A DNA stretch of 64,000 nt. Source: Novosphingobium sp. SG707. GTDB lineage: Bacteria > Pseudomonadota > Alphaproteobacteria > Sphingomonadales > Sphingomonadaceae. The stretch is from contig NZ_JAAZQL010000012.1 of NCBI RefSeq assembly GCF_012275515.1, positions 60,546-124,545 of the forward strand. Direction: 5' to 3'. The notes under the pieces were generated by a model. It saw only the letters and a program-made list of their open reading frames with translations. It was not told the DNA's origin and made no database searches. Below, one piece after another: positions 8,631 to 18,353 of this stretch. Every line of letters begins with the position of its first letter. Positions within the stretch are counted from its first letter, which is position 1. Both the position numbers and the translations under genes were made by a program.

Positions 8631-10076
8631 TTACGCGGCTTCCTTGCGCTGACGCAGGAACTGGAAGAATTCCACGCCTTCGCGCAAACGGCGCTTCATC
8701 ATGTCCCAATCGCGCACCATTTCATTGACGATGGCGCCGATCTTGCGCGGGCGGAAATAGAAGCGCTTGTAGAATTCCTCGACCTTGGCGTGGATCACGC
8801 TGGCAGGGAGGTGCGGATAGGAAAGCTGGGCGATCTGGTGGCCGCCATCGTCGGTCATCGGCTTGCCGCCCGCGAACCAGCCGTTTTCCACCGCCTGATT
8901 ATACAGGAACGTGCCCGGATAGGGCGCGGCCAGCGACACCTGAATGGTGTGCGGGTTGATTTCCTGCGCGTAACGGATGGTTTCCTCGATCGTTTCCAGC
9001 GTTTCGCCGGGCAGGCCGAGGATGAAGGTGCCGTGGATAGCGATGCCAAGCTCGTGGCAGTTCTTGGTGAACTCGCGCGCCACTTCGACGCGCAGGCCCT
9101 TCTTGATGTTGTGCAGGATTTGCTGATTGCCGCTTTCATAGCCGACGAGCAGCAGGCGGCAGCCGTTGGCCTTCATGATTTCCAGCGTCTTGCGGGGCAC
9201 ATTGGCCTTGGCGTTGCAGCTCCACGTCAGCGGGAAGCCCGGCTTGCCAAAGCCCAGTTCGCCCATCGCGATGGCCAGCTTTTCGACGCGGTCGATGTCA
9301 TCGGTCAGCGTGTCGTCGTCAAAGAAGATCTCCTTGGTTTCGGGGATTTCCTTGAGGATATACTGGATCTCCTCGATCACCTTGGCGACCGAGCGCGAGC
9401 GATAGCGGTGGCCCGAAATGGTCTGGGGCCACAGGCAGAAGGTGCAGCGGCTCTTGCACCCGCGCCCGGTGTAGAAGGACACATAGGGCGCCTTCAGATA
9501 GCCGATGAAGTAATTGTCGATCTTCAGGTCGCGCTTGTACATGGGCGAAACCATGGGCAGCGCGTCCATATCCTCGATGATGGCGCGGTTCTTGTTGTGG
9601 ATGATCTTGCCGTCCGGCCCGCGATAGGAAATGCCGTCGATTTCGGCAAAGGGCTTGCCCTCGGCCAGATCGACGCAGGTGTAGTCATATTCCTCACGCG
9701 CGACGAAATCGATGGCGGTGGAGGCTTCGAGGCTCTGCTCGGTCTCGATCATCACCTTGGCGCCCACAAAGCCGACGAGGCAATTGGGATTGCGCGCCTT
9801 GATGAGTTCCGCCGTCTTGATGTCCTGCATAAAGCTGGGCGTCGAGGTGTGCAGGATGACCAGTTCGGCTGTGTCGAACTCGTGGGCGATGTCTTCCCAG
9901 CTTTGATCGTGGGCAGGCGCGTCGATCAGCTTGGAACCCGGCACCATCGCGGCGGGCTGGGCCAGCCATGTCGGATACCAGAAGCTCTTGATCTCACGCT
10001 TGGCCTGATAGCGGGCGCCGGCGCCCCCGTCGAAACCGTGGAAGGAGGGGGCTTGGAGAAAAATGGTGCGCTTCAT
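8631..10076 (-). CDS. hpnJ: Hopanoid radical SAM enzyme HpnJ
   Basis: 481 residues from ATG at 10076, chosen because it overlaps the hpnI stop by ATGA and starts with the family N-terminus MKRTIFLQAPSF; the frame is open 30 codons further upstream inside hpnI. The radical SAM cluster motif is GCKSRCTFC (Cys207, Cys211, Cys214). The region before it resembles the N-terminal domain often present in B12-type radical SAM proteins. HpnJ is required to convert glucosaminyl bacteriohopanetetrol into the cyclitol ether by ring contraction. It sits between hpnI and hpnK, the normal order. Confidence 0.92.
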   Translation of the reverse strand: MKRTIFLQAPSFHGFDGGAGARYQAKREIKSFWYPTWLAQPAAMVPGSKLIDAPAHDQSWEDIAHEFDTAELVILHTSTPSFMQDIKTAELIKARNPNCLVGFVGAKVMIETEQSLEASTAIDFVAREEYDYTCVDLAEGKPFAEIDGISYRGPDGKIIHNKNRAIIEDMDALPMVSPMYKRDLKIDNYFIGYLKAPYVSFYTGRGCKSRCTFCLWPQTISGHRYRSRSVAKVIEEIQYILKEIPETKEIFFDDDTLTDDIDRVEKLAIAMGELGFGKPGFPLTWSCNAKANVPRKTLEIMKANGCRLLLVGYESGNQQILHNIKKGLRVEVAREFTKNCHELGIAIHGTFILGLPGETLETIEETIRYAQEINPHTIQVSLAAPYPGTFLYNQAVENGWFAGGKPMTDDGGHQIAQLSYPHLPASVIHAKVEEFYKRFYFRPRKIGAIVNEMVRDWDMMKRRLREGVEFFQFLRQRKEAA

Positions 10077-11233
10077 CGGTCTCTCTTGGTGCGGGCGGCA
10101 TGGTCGGTGGCAGGGAGGCCCCTGATGCGGCCTTTGGAGGTCATTGTAAGGCTTGCGCCGCGCCAATCAATCGCAGTTGCGAACAGGCTGGCGCAAAAAA
10201 CGCAAAAGCTGATGAGGTCGGCGATGGGTATCAGCCATAGGGGCAGGGCAATAGGCGCATATTTATGAACCTTTGCTGCAAGCGCAAGTCGGGCAAGGAT
10301 TATTGCCAGCAGCAAGGCCCCGCCTATACCGGGCGCAAGCGCCGCCGCCAAGACCCCCAGCGGCAATCCATGCGTGACAATCGAGCCGTAATGGCCCGCA
10401 CCCGCCAGATCGCGCACTGTCACGGCCCAGCGCAGATGCTGGCGCCAGAGCATGCGGAACGAGGATTCGGCCCCGGCATGGACCAGAATCATCGGCGGAA
10501 TATCCACCCGCAGCCCCTGCGCCCGCACGCCTGCGCCGATCGCATGATCATCGGCCAGCACATCGGCCAGCGCCGCAAACCCGCCCATCGCGTCGAGCGT
10601 CTCGCGGCGCAGGGCGATGGTGGATCCCATGCAGGGCTGGGCCATGCCGGTGGCGATGCCGACCACCATATTGGGCAAAGTCTGAGCAGCGATCATCATC
10701 GCGCCCACCCGGCTCCACAATCCCGCATCGCCCCGCCCGACATAGAGGCACGAGACCGCCCCGACGCCCGGCTGGCTCAGCGCATCGTTGATCCGCGCCA
10801 GATAATCAGGGGCCACCACCATATCGCTGTCCGAGAGGACCAGCACATCATGCGCGGCCAAAGGCATCATCGCGATCAGCGAGCCGACTTTCCCATTGGC
10901 CGCAGGCGCGCGCGGGCCGGGGTAATAGGCGATGTTACTATGCGCCGCGACCATGGCGCGGGCCACGGGCGCGGCGGCGTCCTCGGGCGCATTGGTGCCC
11001 AGCACGATCTGCACCGCTCCGGGATAATCCTGATGCGTGAATCCGGCCAGATTTCCGGCCAGGCGTGGCTCTGCGCCATGCAGCGGTTTCAGAATTGTAA
11101 TGGCCTGGGCAGGCGCGTGGGGCGCGGGCGGCGCGGCAAGGAACCGCCCCAGCGCGCCAAGGGCAAAGAGTTGATAGAGCAGGCCAACCCCCGCCAGCGC
11201 CAAGGCGCCATATGCGAACAGCACATATACCAT
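10073..11233 (-). CDS. hpnI: Hopanoid glycosyltransferase HpnI
   Basis: A GT2-type membrane glycosyltransferase of about 386 residues: N-terminal helix (VLFAYGALALAGVGLLYQLF), a catalytic domain with VLSDSDMVV (nucleotide-sugar and metal site), a later acidic motif LADDHAIG, QHLRW of the QxxRW class, and C-terminal hydrophobic helices. HpnI adds N-acetylglucosamine to bacteriohopanetetrol. I chose ATG at 11233 (MVYVLFAYG) because the extra 12 codons upstream lie in the short divergent promoter gap. First gene of hpnI-hpnJ-hpnK-mlaA-like, divergent from hpnA by 56 bases. Confidence 0.9.
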   Translation of the reverse strand: MVYVLFAYGALALAGVGLLYQLFALGALGRFLAAPPAPHAPAQAITILKPLHGAEPRLAGNLAGFTHQDYPGAVQIVLGTNAPEDAAAPVARAMVAAHSNIAYYPGPRAPAANGKVGSLIAMMPLAAHDVLVLSDSDMVVAPDYLARINDALSQPGVGAVSCLYVGRGDAGLWSRVGAMMIAAQTLPNMVVGIATGMAQPCMGSTIALRRETLDAMGGFAALADVLADDHAIGAGVRAQGLRVDIPPMILVHAGAESSFRMLWRQHLRWAVTVRDLAGAGHYGSIVTHGLPLGVLAAALAPGIGGALLLAIILARLALAAKVHKYAPIALPLWLIPIADLISFCVFCASLFATAIDWRGASLTMTSKGRIRGLPATDHAARTKRDR

Positions 11234-11289
11234 GGCGCAAGCCCCTACACCGCTTTGCAGTCGCAGCAAAAGGGTTTAGGGGCATCGCC
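11234..11289. promoter_or_regulatory. Divergent hpnI / hpnA promoter gap
   Basis: Only 56 bases separate the chosen starts of hpnI (minus) and hpnA (plus). Both operons of the hopanoid core must be driven from here or from inside the neighbouring 5' ends. I see no convincing -35/-10 pair or operator palindrome, so this marks where to look rather than a defined promoter. Confidence 0.4.
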
Positions 11290-12285
11290 ATGAGCGGACC
11301 CATCACGATCGTTACCGGCGTCGCCGGTTTTCTGGGCAGCGCGGTGGCGCGGGTGCTGGCGGCGCAGGGGCGACAGGTGCGCGGTGTGGTGCGCGGGTCG
11401 TCCTCGCGGGTCAATCTGGCCGATTTCCCCGGCGAAATCGTCGAGGCCGACCTGCGCGATGAAGGCGCCGTGCGCGAGGCGATGCGTGGGGGCGGAGAAT
11501 TGTTCCATGTCGCCGCCGACTATCGCCTCTGGGCGCGCGATCCGGGCGAGATCCTGCGCAACAATGAAGCGATGACGCGCGCCGTGATGCGCGCCGCGCT
11601 GGCCGAAGGTGTGGGGCGGGTGGTCTACACCTCGTCCGTGGCGACCTTGAAACCGCTGGACCATGGCGCGGCCGATGAAACGCGGCCCGCCACTGTCGAA
11701 GAAGCGGTGGGTATTTACAAACAATCCAAAGTCGTGGCCGAAAGGCTGGTCGAGGATATGGTGGCGCGCGAGGGCCTGCCCGCGATCATCGTCCAGCCGT
11801 CGACCCCCATCGGCCCGCGCGATGTCAAACCCACGCCCACCGGCCGCATCCTTGTCGAATGCGCGCATGGGCGCATGCCCGCCTATGTCGAGACGGGCCT
11901 CAACCTTGTCCATGTCGAGGATGTTGCGCGCGGGCATGTATTGGCGGCGGAACGAGGGCAGATCGGGCGGCGCTATATTCTTGGCGGTCAGGATGTGACG
12001 CTGGGCGCGATGCTGGCGGAAATCTGCGCGCAGGTGGGCAGGAAGCCTCCGCGCGTGAAATTGCCGGTCGCGCCTTTGTTTCCGCTGGCGGTGGGCGCGG
12101 AATTGTGGGGGCGGATGACGGGGGTTGAACCTTTCGTCACCGTGGACGCGCTGAAAATGGCGCGGCACCACATGTATTTCTCCAGCGCGCGGGCGCAGGC
12201 CGAACTGGGCTATACCGCGCGGCCCTGGCAGGAGGCGGTGCGTGATGCGCTGGGCTGGTTTGCGCAGGAAGGCATGATCCCATGA
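11290..12285 (+). CDS. hpnA: Hopanoid-associated sugar epimerase HpnA
   Basis: 331 residues of the extended short-chain dehydrogenase family. The NAD-binding Rossmann motif is GVAGFLGSAVARVLA (TGxxGxxG type) near the N-terminus; YTSSVATL is followed by YKQSK, which supplies the catalytic Tyr-x-x-x-Lys. ATG at 11290 gives the compact N-terminus MSGPITIVTG. HpnA is grouped with nucleoside-diphosphate-sugar epimerases and is found in hopanoid clusters, but its exact reaction is not settled. It is the first of seven tightly coupled genes; hpnB overlaps it by ATGA. Confidence 0.9.
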   Translation: MSGPITIVTGVAGFLGSAVARVLAAQGRQVRGVVRGSSSRVNLADFPGEIVEADLRDEGAVREAMRGGGELFHVAADYRLWARDPGEILRNNEAMTRAVMRAALAEGVGRVVYTSSVATLKPLDHGAADETRPATVEEAVGIYKQSKVVAERLVEDMVAREGLPAIIVQPSTPIGPRDVKPTPTGRILVECAHGRMPAYVETGLNLVHVEDVARGHVLAAERGQIGRRYILGGQDVTLGAMLAEICAQVGRKPPRVKLPVAPLFPLAVGAELWGRMTGVEPFVTVDALKMARHHMYFSSARAQAELGYTARPWQEAVRDALGWFAQEGMIP

Positions 12286-13418
12286 CCATCCTTGCCGCGC
12301 TGGTGCTGGCGATCTGGCTGGGGCTGGTCGCCACGGGCTTCTGGACCTGCCGTGAGGCCGATGACAATGCCCCTTTCGCCGCCCCCGGTGTCTGGCCCGA
12401 GGTGGTCGCCGTGGTGCCTGCGCGCAATGAGGCCGATGTGATCACCCGCTCCATCGGCAGCCTTTTGCGCCAAGATTATGCCGGGCCTTTCCGCGTGGTG
12501 CTGGTGGATGACAATTCCGAGGATGGCACCGGCGATCTGGCCCGCACTCTTGGTGATGATCGCCTGAACGTGCTGCGCGGCGCGCCCTTGGCGACGGGCT
12601 GGACCGGCAAGCTCTGGGCCGTGCATCAGGGGATCATCGAGGCCGGGGCGCCGCGATACCTGTGGCTGACGGACGCGGACATTGAACATGCGCCCGATAC
12701 GCTGACGCGCCTTGTCGGCATTGCCCAAGGCGGAGACCGCAGGCTGGTGTCCTTCATGGCGCTGCTGTCTTGCCGGACATGGGCGGAAAAATGGCTGGTG
12801 CCCGCCTTCATCTGGTTCTTCATGATGCTTTATCCGTTCAATTGGATCAACCGGCCCAAGGCCCCGATTTCGGGCGCGGCGGGCGGCTGTGTGCTGGTCG
12901 AGCGTGAGGCGCTGGAGGCCGCAGGCGGCATTGGCGCGATGCGCGGGGCGCTGATTGACGATTGCACCTTGGGCGCGCTCATCAAGAAACAGGGGCCGAT
13001 CTGGCTGGGTCTGACGCGGCGCAGCGTGTCGATCCGTCCCTACAGCAACTGGCGCGAGATCGGCATGATGATCGCCCGCAGCGCCTATGCACAATTGCGC
13101 TATAATCCGCTGATGCTGGTGGGCACGGTGCTGGGGCTGGGCTTGATGTTTGGCGCGCCGGTGTGGTTGGCGTTGACGGGGCATGGCGCGGTGCAGGTCA
13201 TGGGCCTGATCGCGCTGGGGCTGATGCTGGGGTCTTATCAGCCGATTCTGGGCTTTTACGGCCGCGCCCCGATGCGCGCTCTGGCTCTGCCTTTGGTCGC
13301 GCTGTTCTATGTTTCATGCACAATCTATTCAGCTTGGGCCTATTACCGGGGCAAGGGTGGCATGTGGAAAGGCCGCGCACAGGCATTGGATCTTTCCGGG
13401 GACATTTCGGGGGCATGA
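12282..13418 (+). CDS. hpnB: Hopene-associated glycosyltransferase HpnB
   Basis: 378 residues, GT2 family: an N-terminal membrane anchor (ILAALVLAIWLGLVATGFW), then VPARNEADVITRSIGSLL and VVLVDDNSEDGT of the nucleotide-sugar site, LTDADIEHAP carrying the DxD, and hydrophobic C-terminal helices. It is a conserved member of hopanoid clusters, but its acceptor is not established. Overlaps hpnA upstream and hpnC downstream by ATGA, so translation is coupled. Confidence 0.9.
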   Translation: MTILAALVLAIWLGLVATGFWTCREADDNAPFAAPGVWPEVVAVVPARNEADVITRSIGSLLRQDYAGPFRVVLVDDNSEDGTGDLARTLGDDRLNVLRGAPLATGWTGKLWAVHQGIIEAGAPRYLWLTDADIEHAPDTLTRLVGIAQGGDRRLVSFMALLSCRTWAEKWLVPAFIWFFMMLYPFNWINRPKAPISGAAGGCVLVEREALEAAGGIGAMRGALIDDCTLGALIKKQGPIWLGLTRRSVSIRPYSNWREIGMMIARSAYAQLRYNPLMLVGTVLGLGLMFGAPVWLALTGHGAVQVMGLIALGLMLGSYQPILGFYGRAPMRALALPLVALFYVSCTIYSAWAYYRGKGGMWKGRAQALDLSGDISGA

Positions 13419-14290
13419 CAGACACCATCCTAACCACTGCGGATCTGCAAAGCGGCAAGGATCACACGGGCGAGAACTTTCCCGTGGCCAGTTTTCTGGT
13501 GCGCCCCGATGCGCGCGCGCCGGTGATGGCCTATTATCGCTTTGCCCGCGCGGCCGATGATATTGCCGACCACCCCACCGCCAGCGCGGCGGAAAAGCTG
13601 CGCCTGCTGGGCCTGATGCGCGCCGGGCTGGAGGGCACGGATGCGGGTGTCGGCGATCCGCTGGCGCAGGCGCTGGGCACGGTATGCCGCGAGCGGGGCA
13701 TCAGCCTTGCCCATGCCCATGACCTGTTGACCGCCTTTGAGCGCGACTGCACGGTGGACCGCTATCAGGACTGGGCCGGGCTGATCGACTATTGCCGCTA
13801 TTCCGCCATGCCGGTGGGTCGCTTCGTCCTTGATTGCCATGGCGAGGATCGCGTCCTCTGGCCGATGAATGATTCGCTCTGCGCCGCTTTGCAGATCATC
13901 AACCACCTTCAGGATTGCGCCAAGGATTACCGCGCCATCGACCGGGTCTATATTCCGCTCGATTCGCTGCGCGCGGCGGGAATCGGGGTGGAGGCTCTGG
14001 CTGAAAAGCGCGCCAATCCGGCCCTGCGCGGGGTGCTGACCGATCTGACGCTGCGCACGCAGGGCCTGCTGCGGGCCAGCGCGCCCTTTGCCGATGCGAT
14101 CCGCGACTGGCGGCTGGCCGCCGAAGTGGCCGTGATCCAGCGCCTGGCGCAGGATCTGTGCGAGGTGCTGCTGGCGCGCGATCCGCTCAGCGAAAAGGTC
14201 CATCACACCAAGGCGCGCGCGCTCACCCTTGCGCTTCGTGCTGCAATGCGGCAGGCGGGCCGCCGTATCTGGCCGGGCAAAAGATCATGA
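13415..14290 (+). CDS. hpnC: Presqualene/hydroxysqualene-forming synthase HpnC
   Basis: 291 residues from ATG at 13415, which overlaps the hpnB stop; the frame is open 84 codons upstream but those lie inside hpnB. It is a squalene/phytoene-synthase-fold enzyme with the first Asp-rich motif RAADDIAD and the second DCAKDY after INHLQ. In the bacterial three-step route HpnD makes presqualene diphosphate from two farnesyl diphosphates, HpnC converts it to hydroxysqualene and HpnE reduces that to squalene. Overlaps hpnD by ATGA. Confidence 0.92.
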   Translation: MTDTILTTADLQSGKDHTGENFPVASFLVRPDARAPVMAYYRFARAADDIADHPTASAAEKLRLLGLMRAGLEGTDAGVGDPLAQALGTVCRERGISLAHAHDLLTAFERDCTVDRYQDWAGLIDYCRYSAMPVGRFVLDCHGEDRVLWPMNDSLCAALQIINHLQDCAKDYRAIDRVYIPLDSLRAAGIGVEALAEKRANPALRGVLTDLTLRTQGLLRASAPFADAIRDWRLAAEVAVIQRLAQDLCEVLLARDPLSEKVHHTKARALTLALRAAMRQAGRRIWPGKRS

Positions 14291-15147
14291 CCGCAACCAC
14301 CCTATCGCCCACTCCCTCCTCGATGCCGGAAGCCCTGCGCGCCAAGGTCGCGGGCAGCAGCTTTTATGCCGGCATGCGCATCCTGCCGCGTGCCGAGCGC
14401 GAGGCGATGTTCGCCATCTATGGCTTTTGCCGCATCGTTGATGACATTGCCGACGATCAGCAGGCCCCGCGCGACCAACGCGGCGCGATGCTGGCCGACT
14501 GGCGGCGCTGGATCGGCGCGCTCTATCGCGGAGGGGACACCGGACAGGCCGGTTTCCTCGCGCAGGCCGTGCGTGATTTTGCGCTGGAAGAGGCCGATTT
14601 CCTCGCCGTGATCGAGGGGATGCAGATGGATGTCGATGCCGATATTCAATGGCCCAGTTTTGCCTTGCTCGACCATTATTGCGATTGCGTGGCCAGCGCG
14701 GTGGGGCGCCTGTCGGTCAATATTTTTGGCATGGACCGGGCCGAGGGCGTCCATCTGGCGCATCACCTTGGTCGGGCGCTGCAATTCACCAATATATTGC
14801 GCGATCTGGACGAGGATGCGGAAATCGCGCGCGTCTATCTGCCCATCGAGGCGCTGACCCATGCGGGCATTCATCCCACCACGCCCACGACCTTGATGCA
14901 GGACCCCGGCATGGACAGCGCCGCGCGCTGGCTGGCCGCGCGGGCCGAGGCGCATTTCGTGGCCGCCGGGGCTTGCCTTGCCGCGCGTCCCAAGGGTCGT
15001 CTGATCGCCCCGCGCCTGATGGAGGAAGCCTATGCGCTGGTGCTGCGCCGGATGCTGGCGCAGGGCTGGCACGCGCCGCGCAGCCGTGTCAGCACGTCCA
15101 AGCCGCGCCTGCTCTTCTCGCTGATCCGTCATCTGGTGATGGGATAA
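14287..15147 (+). CDS. hpnD: Presqualene diphosphate synthase HpnD
   Basis: 286 residues from ATG at 14287, overlapping the hpnC stop. Squalene/phytoene-synthase fold: GFCRIVDDIADD is the first Asp-rich motif and FTNILRDLDEDA the second, both complete. It condenses two farnesyl diphosphates to presqualene diphosphate. hpnE begins at the very next base after its TAA stop. C-terminal SRVSTSKPRLLFSLIRHLVMG is typical of the HpnD branch. Confidence 0.93.
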   Translation: MTATTLSPTPSSMPEALRAKVAGSSFYAGMRILPRAEREAMFAIYGFCRIVDDIADDQQAPRDQRGAMLADWRRWIGALYRGGDTGQAGFLAQAVRDFALEEADFLAVIEGMQMDVDADIQWPSFALLDHYCDCVASAVGRLSVNIFGMDRAEGVHLAHHLGRALQFTNILRDLDEDAEIARVYLPIEALTHAGIHPTTPTTLMQDPGMDSAARWLAARAEAHFVAAGACLAARPKGRLIAPRLMEEAYALVLRRMLAQGWHAPRSRVSTSKPRLLFSLIRHLVMG

Positions 15148-16419
15148 ATGGCTTTCCTCCGCGCACAGGTGATCGGGGCGGGCATGGCCGGGCTGGCGGC
15201 GGCGGTGGAATTGTCTGCGGCCGGGCTGCCGGTGTCCCTGTCCGAGGCCGGGCCGCGGGCGGGCGGGCGCTGCCGCTCTTATTTCGACCCATCGCTGGGG
15301 CTGACCATCGACAATGGCAACCATCTGGTGCTGGCGGGCAATCCGGCCGTTTCGCGGTTTCGCGCGATGGTGGGTGCGGATGCGCCTCTGGCCGGGCCGC
15401 CCCATGCCGATTTCGCCTTCGCCGATCTGGCCACGGGCGAGCGCTGGACCTTGCGGATCAATGACGGGCCGGTGCCATGGTGGGTGCTGGTGCCATCGCG
15501 CCGGGTGCCGGGGTCGCGTCTGGCCGATTATCTGCCTTTGGGGCGCCTGCTTAAAGGGCGGGCGGATCAGACCATCGGCGATCTGGTAAAGCCGCAGGGG
15601 CCGGTGTGGGAAAGGATGCTGCATCCGGTCCTGCTGGCGGCCTTGAACACCGATCCGGCGGCCTCCTCTGCCGCGCTTTGCGCCAATGTGCTGGCCGAAA
15701 CGCTGGCCAAGGGCGGGCGGGCCAGCGCGCCGCGCGTGGCGGTGCCGACGCTGGCGGCGGCGTTTATCGATCCGGCAGTGGACTGGCTGGAGGCGAAGGG
15801 CGTCGCTTTGCAGACCGGGCGGCGACTGCGCGGCATCCGGTTTGAGGGCGATTGTGTATCGGCGCTGGAATGGGCCGAGGGGGCGCAGGCGATTGGTGCG
15901 GATGAGGCGGTGGTGCTGGCGGTGCCCGCATGGGTCGCGGCTTCGCTGGTGCCGGATCTGACCGTGCCGGACGATCATCGCTCGATCCTCAACGCGCATT
16001 TCGCTTGTACGCCCCCGGCGGGCGCGCCCGAGATGCTGGGGCTGACCAATGCCACCAGCGAATGGATCTTTACCCATCCCGACCGGATTTCCGTGACCAT
16101 TTCGGGCGCGGACCGATTGATGGACGAGGACCGCGAGGCTCTGGCTGCGATGATCTGGGCCGAGGTGGCGCAGGCTCTGGGGATCACCGCGCCCATGCCC
16201 CGCTGGCAGATCGTCAAGGAAAAGCGCGCCACTTTCGCCGCTACGCCTGAGCAGGACGCGCGGCGCCCGCATACGAATACCCGCTGGCGCAACCTGTTTC
16301 TGGCCGGAGATTGGGTGCAAAACGGACTGCCCGCGACCATCGAGGGGGCGATCCGCTCCGGCGACAGCGCGGCACGGCTGGTTCTGGGCCAGCCCTTGAA
16401 ATATGGAAAAGGACAATGA
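15148..16419 (+). CDS. hpnE: Hydroxysqualene dehydroxylase HpnE
   Basis: 423 residues, FAD-dependent amine-oxidase/phytoene-desaturase fold. The dinucleotide-binding motif is VIGAGMAGLAAAVEL (residues 8-22), followed by GPRAGGRCRSY; the C-terminal FAD motif is FLAGDWVQNGLPATIEGA. HpnE reduces hydroxysqualene to squalene, the substrate of the cyclase encoded next. The start abuts the hpnD stop, and the stop overlaps the shc ATG (ATGA). Confidence 0.93.
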   Translation: MAFLRAQVIGAGMAGLAAAVELSAAGLPVSLSEAGPRAGGRCRSYFDPSLGLTIDNGNHLVLAGNPAVSRFRAMVGADAPLAGPPHADFAFADLATGERWTLRINDGPVPWWVLVPSRRVPGSRLADYLPLGRLLKGRADQTIGDLVKPQGPVWERMLHPVLLAALNTDPAASSAALCANVLAETLAKGGRASAPRVAVPTLAAAFIDPAVDWLEAKGVALQTGRRLRGIRFEGDCVSALEWAEGAQAIGADEAVVLAVPAWVAASLVPDLTVPDDHRSILNAHFACTPPAGAPEMLGLTNATSEWIFTHPDRISVTISGADRLMDEDREALAAMIWAEVAQALGITAPMPRWQIVKEKRATFAATPEQDARRPHTNTRWRNLFLAGDWVQNGLPATIEGAIRSGDSAARLVLGQPLKYGKGQ

Positions 16420-18353
16420 GCGAAGCTGCCCCTGATCGCGCCCTTCTGGACGCCACCATCGGCCGCGCCGCCCACGCCCTGCTGGCCGAGCAGCGCGAGG
16501 ATGGCCATTGGGTTTATGAACTGGAGGCCGATGCCACCATTCCGTCGGAATATGTCCTGCTGCGTCATTTCCTTGGCGAGCCGGTGGATGAGGAGTTGGA
16601 AGGCAAGATCGGCCGCTATCTGCGCCGGATTCAGTCGGAGGCCCATGATGGCTGGCCGCTCTATCACGAGGGCGGGTTCGATATTTCGGCCACGGTGAAG
16701 GCCTATTATGCGCTGAAGATGATCGGCGATGATGTCGATGCGCCGCATATGGCCCGCGCCCGCGCCGCGATCCTGAAGGCAGGCGGGGCAGAGGCGGTCA
16801 ATGTCTTTACCCGCATCCAACTGGCGTTGTTCGGCGCCGGGCCGTGGGATGCGGTGCCCACCATCCCGCCCGAGCTGATCCTCGCGCCGCGCTGGTTTCC
16901 GGTCCATCTGCTGAAAATGAGCTATTGGGCGCGCACGGTGGTGGTGCCGCTCTTGGTGCTATGTGCTTTGAAGCCCGTGGCGCGCAATCCGAAACAGGTG
17001 TTTGTGCCGGAGCTGTACACCGGCGTGCCGCGCAAGCTGACCAGCCAGGCCGACCATGTGCATTCGGTATGGAAGAACGGGTTCGAGGCGCTCGATTGGG
17101 GCCTCAAGCGGTTTGAGGGGCGCTGGCCCAAGGCGATGCGCGCGCGCGCGATCCGCCTGTGCGAGGAATGGGTGATCGAGCGCCTCAACGGCGTTGATGG
17201 TCTTGGCGCGATCTATCCGGCCATGGCCAACAGTGTGATGATGTTCGACGTGCTGGGCTATGCGCCCGACCATCCGCATCGCGCCATTGCCCGCGAATCG
17301 GTCGAGCGGCTGTTGGTGGTCAAAGAGGACGAGGCCTATTGCCAGCCCTGCGTCAGCCCGGTCTGGGATACGGCTCTGGCCGCCCATGCCATGCTGGAGG
17401 TGGGCAGCGAGGAGGCGTTGGCCGGAGCCGACCGCGCGCTCGACTGGCTGGGGCCGCGCCAGATCCTTGATACGGCGGGCGATTGGGTCGAGCAGCGCTA
17501 TGTCCGGCCCGGCGGATGGGCGTTTCAGTATAATAACGATCACTATCCCGATCTGGACGACACCGCCGTGGTGGTGATGGCGATGGACCGCGCCTCGGGC
17601 CTGCGCGGCGACAAGGACAAGGAAGCCATCGCGCGCGGGTTTGAATGGACCGTGGGTCTGCAATCGAAGGATGGCGGGTTTGCCGCTTTTGATGCGGATA
17701 ATGACAAGCTCTATTTGAACAACCTGCCCTTTGCCGATCATGGCGCTCTGCTCGATCCGCCCACGGCCGATGTTTCGGCCCGCGTGGTCTCGATGCTGGC
17801 CCAGATGGGCGAGCCCGTCGACAGCCCGCGTATGAAGGCGGCGCTGGGCTGGCTGGAAAAGGAGCAGGAGAAGGAAGGCAGTTGGTTTGGCCGCTGGGGG
17901 GTCAACCATGTCTATGGAACCTGGTCGGTGCTGTGCGCCTTGGGCCGGGCAGGGATCGGGCGCGACCATCCGTTGGTGGCGCGCGCGGTCGAATGGTTGA
18001 AATCGGTGCAGAATGCGGATGGCGGCTGGGGCGAAAGCTGCGATTCCTATGCGCTGGACCGAAAGGGCCATGAAACTTTCGATTCGAACGCCAGCCAGAC
18101 CGCATGGGCCACGCTCGGCCTGATGGCGGTGGGCGAGGCAAAAAGCGAGGCAGTCGCGCGCGGGATCGCGTGGCTGATCGCCAATCAGGCCGGGGACGGT
18201 CTCTGGGGGCAGGAGCATTATACGGGCGGGGGTTTCCCGCGAGTCTTTTACCTGCGTTATCATGGCTATCCGCGCTATTTCCCGCTTTGGGCTCTGGCGC
18301 GGTATCGCAATATGGCGCAGGCCAATGTGGAGCAAGCCCAGTGGGGAATGTGA
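16416..18353 (+). CDS. shc: Squalene-hopene cyclase
   Basis: 645 residues from ATG at 16416, which overlaps the hpnE stop; the open frame further upstream lies inside hpnE. The catalytic acid motif DLDDT is at residues 379-383, and several QW-type repeats are present, for example EDGHWVYELE, KDGGFAAFD, ADGGWGES and GDGLWGQE. It cyclises squalene to hopene/diplopterol at the membrane. Length is normal for the family. hpnG starts inside its stop codon. Confidence 0.95.
   Translation: MSEAAPDRALLDATIGRAAHALLAEQREDGHWVYELEADATIPSEYVLLRHFLGEPVDEELEGKIGRYLRRIQSEAHDGWPLYHEGGFDISATVKAYYALKMIGDDVDAPHMARARAAILKAGGAEAVNVFTRIQLALFGAGPWDAVPTIPPELILAPRWFPVHLLKMSYWARTVVVPLLVLCALKPVARNPKQVFVPELYTGVPRKLTSQADHVHSVWKNGFEALDWGLKRFEGRWPKAMRARAIRLCEEWVIERLNGVDGLGAIYPAMANSVMMFDVLGYAPDHPHRAIARESVERLLVVKEDEAYCQPCVSPVWDTALAAHAMLEVGSEEALAGADRALDWLGPRQILDTAGDWVEQRYVRPGGWAFQYNNDHYPDLDDTAVVVMAMDRASGLRGDKDKEAIARGFEWTVGLQSKDGGFAAFDADNDKLYLNNLPFADHGALLDPPTADVSARVVSMLAQMGEPVDSPRMKAALGWLEKEQEKEGSWFGRWGVNHVYGTWSVLCALGRAGIGRDHPLVARAVEWLKSVQNADGGWGESCDSYALDRKGHETFDSNASQTAWATLGLMAVGEAKSEAVARGIAWLIANQAGDGLWGQEHYTGGGFPRVFYLRYHGYPRYFPLWALARYRNMAQANVEQAQWGM

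Noticed and set aside
8523..10268. 581-codon plus-strand open frame
   Set aside because: Antisense to hpnJ; codon-position shadow.
14302..16416. 704-codon minus-strand open frame
   Set aside because: Antisense to hpnD and hpnE; His/Gln/Arg-rich shadow.
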